From assembly GCA_965223095.1 (NCBI GenBank), contig OZ244979.1:1364001-1428000 (forward strand): a stretch of 64,000 nucleotides of DNA, given 5' to 3'. Made by a program: the position numbers and the translations under genes. The DNA comes from J054 sp965223095. GTDB taxonomy: Bacteria; Pseudomonadota; Gammaproteobacteria; Steroidobacterales; GCA-2729495. Below the pieces are notes generated by a model. The model was not told the origin of the DNA. It did not search any database and was given only the letters and a program-made list of their open reading frames with translations. Below are positions 60,775 to 64,000 of this stretch, in pieces (position 1 is the stretch's first letter; each line of letters starts with the position of its first letter).

Positions 60775-61752
60775 CTATTCGGATTCCGGCGGTTTGGCCT
60801 CGTCGACTTTGGCGGGTATTTTTCCGTCGAGCCAATCTCTTAAGTCGCGGCCGATTTCCGGGCCCGCTTCCTGATTGGCCATATGGCCAATACCCGGGTA
60901 AATGATCATGTGCAGGCTGGCCACGCTTTCTAAGAGTTCCTCGAATTCGTAAGCTTGTTCAACCTCTGCTTGTGGGTTGGCTTCGCCCCATAGCAGCAGT
61001 GTTGGCGCCTTAATGGCTTGCACCGTGCCTTCCAGGTCGCCCGGGTCATATTGTCGTAACCTATCCAGTTGTGCCGCACGTTGGCCCTCGCGCAGCCACA
61101 TGTCATGCCACCGGTCGACCAATTCATCGGGCAAGCGGTCAGGATCGCCGTAGGCTGATCGCAGCATGAACTCGGGCAGAGCCCGCGGCAATATGTACTC
61201 TAGTATCTGCGCGGAATCGGGTATCGCTCGCCGGATTTGGTTACGGCCCTCTAATGCACCCGGACTCAACAACATCAATTTCGAAATTCGTTCCGGATGA
61301 CGCGATGCATAGTGCATGGACACCGTGCCGCCCAGGGAAGTACCGCCGATGGTGAACTGGTCTAAATTCAGCGCATCAGCAATTTTCTCGGTGAGTTCGA
61401 TGGTGCGAGCCAGGCTGTAATCCCCACTGGGATCGGGACCCGTTAGGCCGTGACTGGGCATGTCGAAGCGAATGACCCGGTAGCCATCCGCGAGTTCAGC
61501 CACCACCGGATCCCAGTCAATCAGATTTGAAAAATTCGCGTGGATAAGCATCACCGGTGGGCCCTGGCCTTCATCGCGGTAGTGCAAACGAACCCCATCG
61601 ATATTGATGAATCGAGAGGCCGGGGTCATATAGCGAGCTTCGAGTTCAGCGGCGGGGATATCACGATAAGTCCAAGCCGCGATGAGCAGCCCCATGGTAA
61701 GTATCCCCGCTAGGCTGAGTAAGGTGATACCAATAATCTTGATAATTTTCAT
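60775..61752 (-). CDS. Membrane-anchored alpha/beta hydrolase
   Basis: 325 residues. N-terminal membrane anchor (IIGITLLSLAGILTMGLLIAAW). Hydrolase core: oxyanion HANF in VMLIHANFSNLIDWDPV, nucleophile elbow IGGTSLGGTVSMHYA with Ser, base His in GIGHMANQEAG. The acid position in LLLWGEANPQAEV reads Asn where most relatives have Asp, though a neighbouring Glu could serve. Substrate unknown; likely an esterase or epoxide/ether hydrolase relative acting on the periplasmic side. Divergent from the RND operon, sharing a 130-base promoter gap. Confidence 0.85.
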   Translation of the reverse strand: MKIIKIIGITLLSLAGILTMGLLIAAWTYRDIPAAELEARYMTPASRFINIDGVRLHYRDEGQGPPVMLIHANFSNLIDWDPVVAELADGYRVIRFDMPSHGLTGPDPSGDYSLARTIELTEKIADALNLDQFTIGGTSLGGTVSMHYASRHPERISKLMLLSPGALEGRNQIRRAIPDSAQILEYILPRALPEFMLRSAYGDPDRLPDELVDRWHDMWLREGQRAAQLDRLRQYDPGDLEGTVQAIKAPTLLLWGEANPQAEVEQAYEFEELLESVASLHMIIYPGIGHMANQEAGPEIGRDLRDWLDGKIPAKVDEAKPPESE

Positions 61753-61884
61753 TGAGTTATGCCTTCATAACGCCGTGGCGACTAGCCCGGACAAGCAAAT
61801 TTTTCGCCCAGGGTAGGTCGAGTCGTCAACATCCGTTCTCATGCGACAAACGAAATATAGATCACATCGGAGATTTTGGACGTG

Positions 61885-63207
61885 ATGGCAGATTCCGGAA
61901 ACATTTTGTCACGATTGCGCCGCGGTCCGGTCCTGGTCCTGGGAGTCGCGGTACTAGTCGCTGGCCTATTAATTGTCTCCCGGCCGGAACGGCCCGCTTT
62001 GGAGTTGCCGGAGAAATCCTGGAGCGTCACGGTCATGCCGGCTGCGGCGGCCTCTATACGGCCAAACCTCGAGCTCTATGCGCGCGTTGAGTCGCGTCAA
62101 GACGCCAGTTTAAGCGCTGCCGTCGAAGCCGATGTCATCGAGGTTTTGGTTCAGGACGGTGACGACGTTGAAGCGGGCCAGACGCTCATTATTCTTGACG
62201 ATCAAGACGCACAACTTGAATTGGTTCAGCGCGAAGCCGACGTCCAGGAGATTCGTGCCGACATTAAATTGGAACGGCAGCGACGCGCCAGGAACTTGGA
62301 AGCCCTGGTTAACGAAAATGAGTTGTTGGCTCTGACAGAAAGTAATGCTGAGCGTGTCCGCAGCCTCTACAAAGACAATCTTCTATCTCAGGCGAACGTC
62401 GATGATTCGGCGGAAGAATATAAGCGTCAACAGCTGTCCGTCACTTCGCGCCAACTCAGTATTGAAGAAAGCGAAATTCGCATCAACAAATTGCAAGCGC
62501 AACTGCGGCGTGCCCAAGCTTTTCGTGACCGCGCCAAGCTAGCCGCGGATAGAACGCGTATCGGTGCGCCCTTTGCCGGCTCAATTTCCAATTCGAATGT
62601 TTCGGTTGGTGATCGTGTCCGCGTCGGCGATGAAGTCATGCGCTTGCATAATCCTGCCAGCCTGGAACTCCATACCCAGGTACCTACTCGCTATGCCCAA
62701 AGAATTCGTGACGCCCTAGTCGCCAAGCTTGAAATGCCAACCCAGGTCATGGTCAACGGTAAAGAGTATGCGGCTCGCCTGGCACGAATTTCGTCGCAAA
62801 CACGCGAGGGATCGGGCAGCGTTGAGGCCTACCTAGATTTCGTCGATCTGCCACCAGAGACCCAGTTGGGTGCCACGCTACGGGTCCTGCTGTCTCTGCC
62901 GGCGGAGCCAAATGCTCTGGCCATTCCCGCCGAGGCTATCTATGGCCGCAACCGGATTTATATCGTCGCCGAGTCACGACTGGTGGGTCTTGACGTTGAA
63001 CGTTTGGGCGAGCGGCAGTTAGCCAACGGACGCAGTGAAGTGATTGTCCGCAGTTCGCAACTTAGACCCGACGATAAAATCATTACCACGAAATTGTCCG
63101 CGGCGGCCGACGGTTTGTTGGTAGAAATCGCGGACAACTCAAACGTCGCAGAGCCGGATGCGATGCTGGCGGCCGGCGGTTCCGCGGCCGGCAATACGAG
63201 CCGGTGA
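61885..63207 (+). CDS. RND efflux periplasmic adaptor (MFP)
   Basis: 440 residues from the ATG at 61885; GTG 61882 and TTG 61876 are in-frame alternatives, with GGAG at 61869. N-terminal anchor (VLVLGVAVLVAGLLIVSRP), lipoyl half (LSAAVEADVIEVLVQDGDDVEAGQTLIILDD), a long alpha-hairpin (about 110-210), second half (TRIGAPFAGSISNSNVSVGDRVRVGDEVMRL) and a beta-barrel. Links an RND pump to an outer-membrane channel. The stop overlaps the pump ATG, so the two are coupled. Confidence 0.9.
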   Translation: MADSGNILSRLRRGPVLVLGVAVLVAGLLIVSRPERPALELPEKSWSVTVMPAAAASIRPNLELYARVESRQDASLSAAVEADVIEVLVQDGDDVEAGQTLIILDDQDAQLELVQREADVQEIRADIKLERQRRARNLEALVNENELLALTESNAERVRSLYKDNLLSQANVDDSAEEYKRQQLSVTSRQLSIEESEIRINKLQAQLRRAQAFRDRAKLAADRTRIGAPFAGSISNSNVSVGDRVRVGDEVMRLHNPASLELHTQVPTRYAQRIRDALVAKLEMPTQVMVNGKEYAARLARISSQTREGSGSVEAYLDFVDLPPETQLGATLRVLLSLPAEPNALAIPAEAIYGRNRIYIVAESRLVGLDVERLGERQLANGRSEVIVRSSQLRPDDKIITTKLSAAADGLLVEIADNSNVAEPDAMLAAGGSAAGNTSR

Positions 63208-64000
63208 TGCGACCGGGAATCATCAGCAGTTTTGTTCGGCACCCAGTGGCCCCCAACCTGGCCATGGCGGTCATGGTTTTATCGGGTATTTGGGCGCTAG
63301 GCCAACTGACGCGGCAAGTCTTGCCTAGTTTCGAGTTGAGCATCGTCAACGTAGAGGTACTTTGGCCGGGGGCCTCCGCGGAAGATATTCAAGCCTCGGT
63401 CACAGAACCCTTAGAGGACCGCCTGCGTAACGTCGATCAGCTCGAAAGCATTCGTTCTACATCTCGGGAAGGCAAAAGTCTTGTCACCTTGGAGTATGAC
63501 GATTCCGTTGATATGGGTGAGGTGCTTGACCAAGTCAAAGAGCGCGTCGCTCAGGTTAGAAATTTGCCGGCGAGTGCCGAGCAACCCATAGTGACCCTGG
63601 TGCCGCGCAATGCCTTGGTCGCTCGGTTGGTAGTTACCGGGCCCGAGTTGAACGCCTTGCGGCCGCTAGTGCGAAGCTTTGAGAGTGAACTGCGCGCCTT
63701 GGGTTTGGCGCGTATAGACGTGCTCGGCTTGCCGGCCGAAGAAATTGCCATCAAGCTTGATGGGACAAGGCTGAATGAGCTGCGCGTATCTCTGCAAGAC
63801 ATTAGTCAAAGAATTCGTCAGGCCAGCAGTGATGTACCGGCGGGGTCGGTCGGTCGAGCCGAGTCGGCGCGGCAGTTACGCAGTCTGGATCAAGCCCGCA
63901 GCGAGAGTGATTTTAGATCCTTGCCCGTGGCCGCCGATGACGACGGTCGACTCTTGCTATTGGGCGACGTGGCCGAAGTGGAACGTCGCGCGCGGGCCGA
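63207..64000 (+). CDS. RND efflux transporter (3' cut by window end)
   Basis: First ~264 residues of an inner-membrane RND pump. Start ATG 63207 overlaps the adaptor stop. The N-terminus (RPGIISSFVRHPVAPNLAMAVMVLSGIWALG) is helix 1; LPSFELSIVNVEVLWPGASAEDIQASVTEPLEDRLRNV is the hallmark porter-domain entry of AcrB-like pumps. It continues as one open frame through the edge with no stop. Substrate cannot be told from this part. Confidence 0.92.
   Translation, partial: MRPGIISSFVRHPVAPNLAMAVMVLSGIWALGQLTRQVLPSFELSIVNVEVLWPGASAEDIQASVTEPLEDRLRNVDQLESIRSTSREGKSLVTLEYDDSVDMGEVLDQVKERVAQVRNLPASAEQPIVTLVPRNALVARLVVTGPELNALRPLVRSFESELRALGLARIDVLGLPAEEIAIKLDGTRLNELRVSLQDISQRIRQASSDVPAGSVGRAESARQLRSLDQARSESDFRSLPVAADDDGRLLLLGDVAEVERRARA

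Noticed and set aside
13..64000. CRISPR arrays, tRNA or rRNA genes
   Set aside because: No regularly spaced direct repeats, no cloverleaf with a recognisable acceptor and T-loop, and no rRNA-like sequence were seen by eye.

Overview
The window looks like a chromosomal segment of a GC-rich gammaproteobacterium. This rests on the gene families present: malate synthase G, an ScfR-type regulator, a DUF4212/ActP-type sodium symporter, MacB-like exporters and a copper-type TonB receptor. I cannot name a genus. No rRNA, tRNA, CRISPR array, phage head, packaging or lysis gene was seen.

Region 1 (1-30.3 kb) is one contractile injection system (eCIS, the Afp/PVC/MAC class). It opens with a sigma-54 activator gene cut by the window edge. 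Next come two copies of a GGGT-N8-ACCC dyad, a full-consensus sigma-54 promoter, and a tightly packed co-directional operon whose starts often overlap the preceding stop (ATGA/GTGA). Products in order: small winged-helix-like protein, sheath, tube, zinc-knuckle chaperone-like protein, disordered linker protein, DUF4255 cap fused to a TIG-like domain, AAA+ ATPase, small protein, tube-initiator protein and separate LysM-like protein, hub, spike, small protein, gp25, two J-like baseplate proteins, tail-protein-I-like protein, a 1327-residue DUF6519/beta-helix protein, and a coiled-coil/HhH protein. Two DUF4157 proteins lie at the end, one co-directional and one convergent. They are the predicted cargo or effectors. 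One carries a permuted NlpC/P60-like cysteine hydrolase domain. Both end in segments that resemble outer-membrane beta-barrels. I found no PAAR tip and no tape-measure gene.

Region 2 (30.3-36.2 kb) is a mobile-element scrapyard: a frameshifted 5'-truncated RHS gene, an IS3 transposase tail abutting an IS91-type transposase tail, a truncated gene beside a tyrosine recombinase, a toxin-antitoxin pair with a nonsense-broken toxin, and an apparently intact 1520-bp IS3-family element.

Region 3 (36.2-64 kb) looks like ordinary chromosome. A LexA-type box lies beside the IS end, followed by a membrane-fusion protein, an ABC ATPase and two MacB-like permeases. Then come a DUF2799 lipoprotein; a putative copper TonB receptor with a Cys/His-rich exported protein; a divergent Tag-family glycosylase; an ScfR-type regulator divergent from isocitrate lyase and malate synthase G (glyoxylate shunt); a transglutaminase-like membrane protein; a two-subunit sodium symporter that could feed acetate or other carboxylates to the shunt; a ParA-family ATPase; a membrane coiled-coil HhH protein; a degenerate HD-GYP protein; a haloalkane-dehalogenase-like protein lacking its catalytic His; two c-type cytochromes; an alpha/beta hydrolase; and the start of an RND efflux operon that runs off the window.
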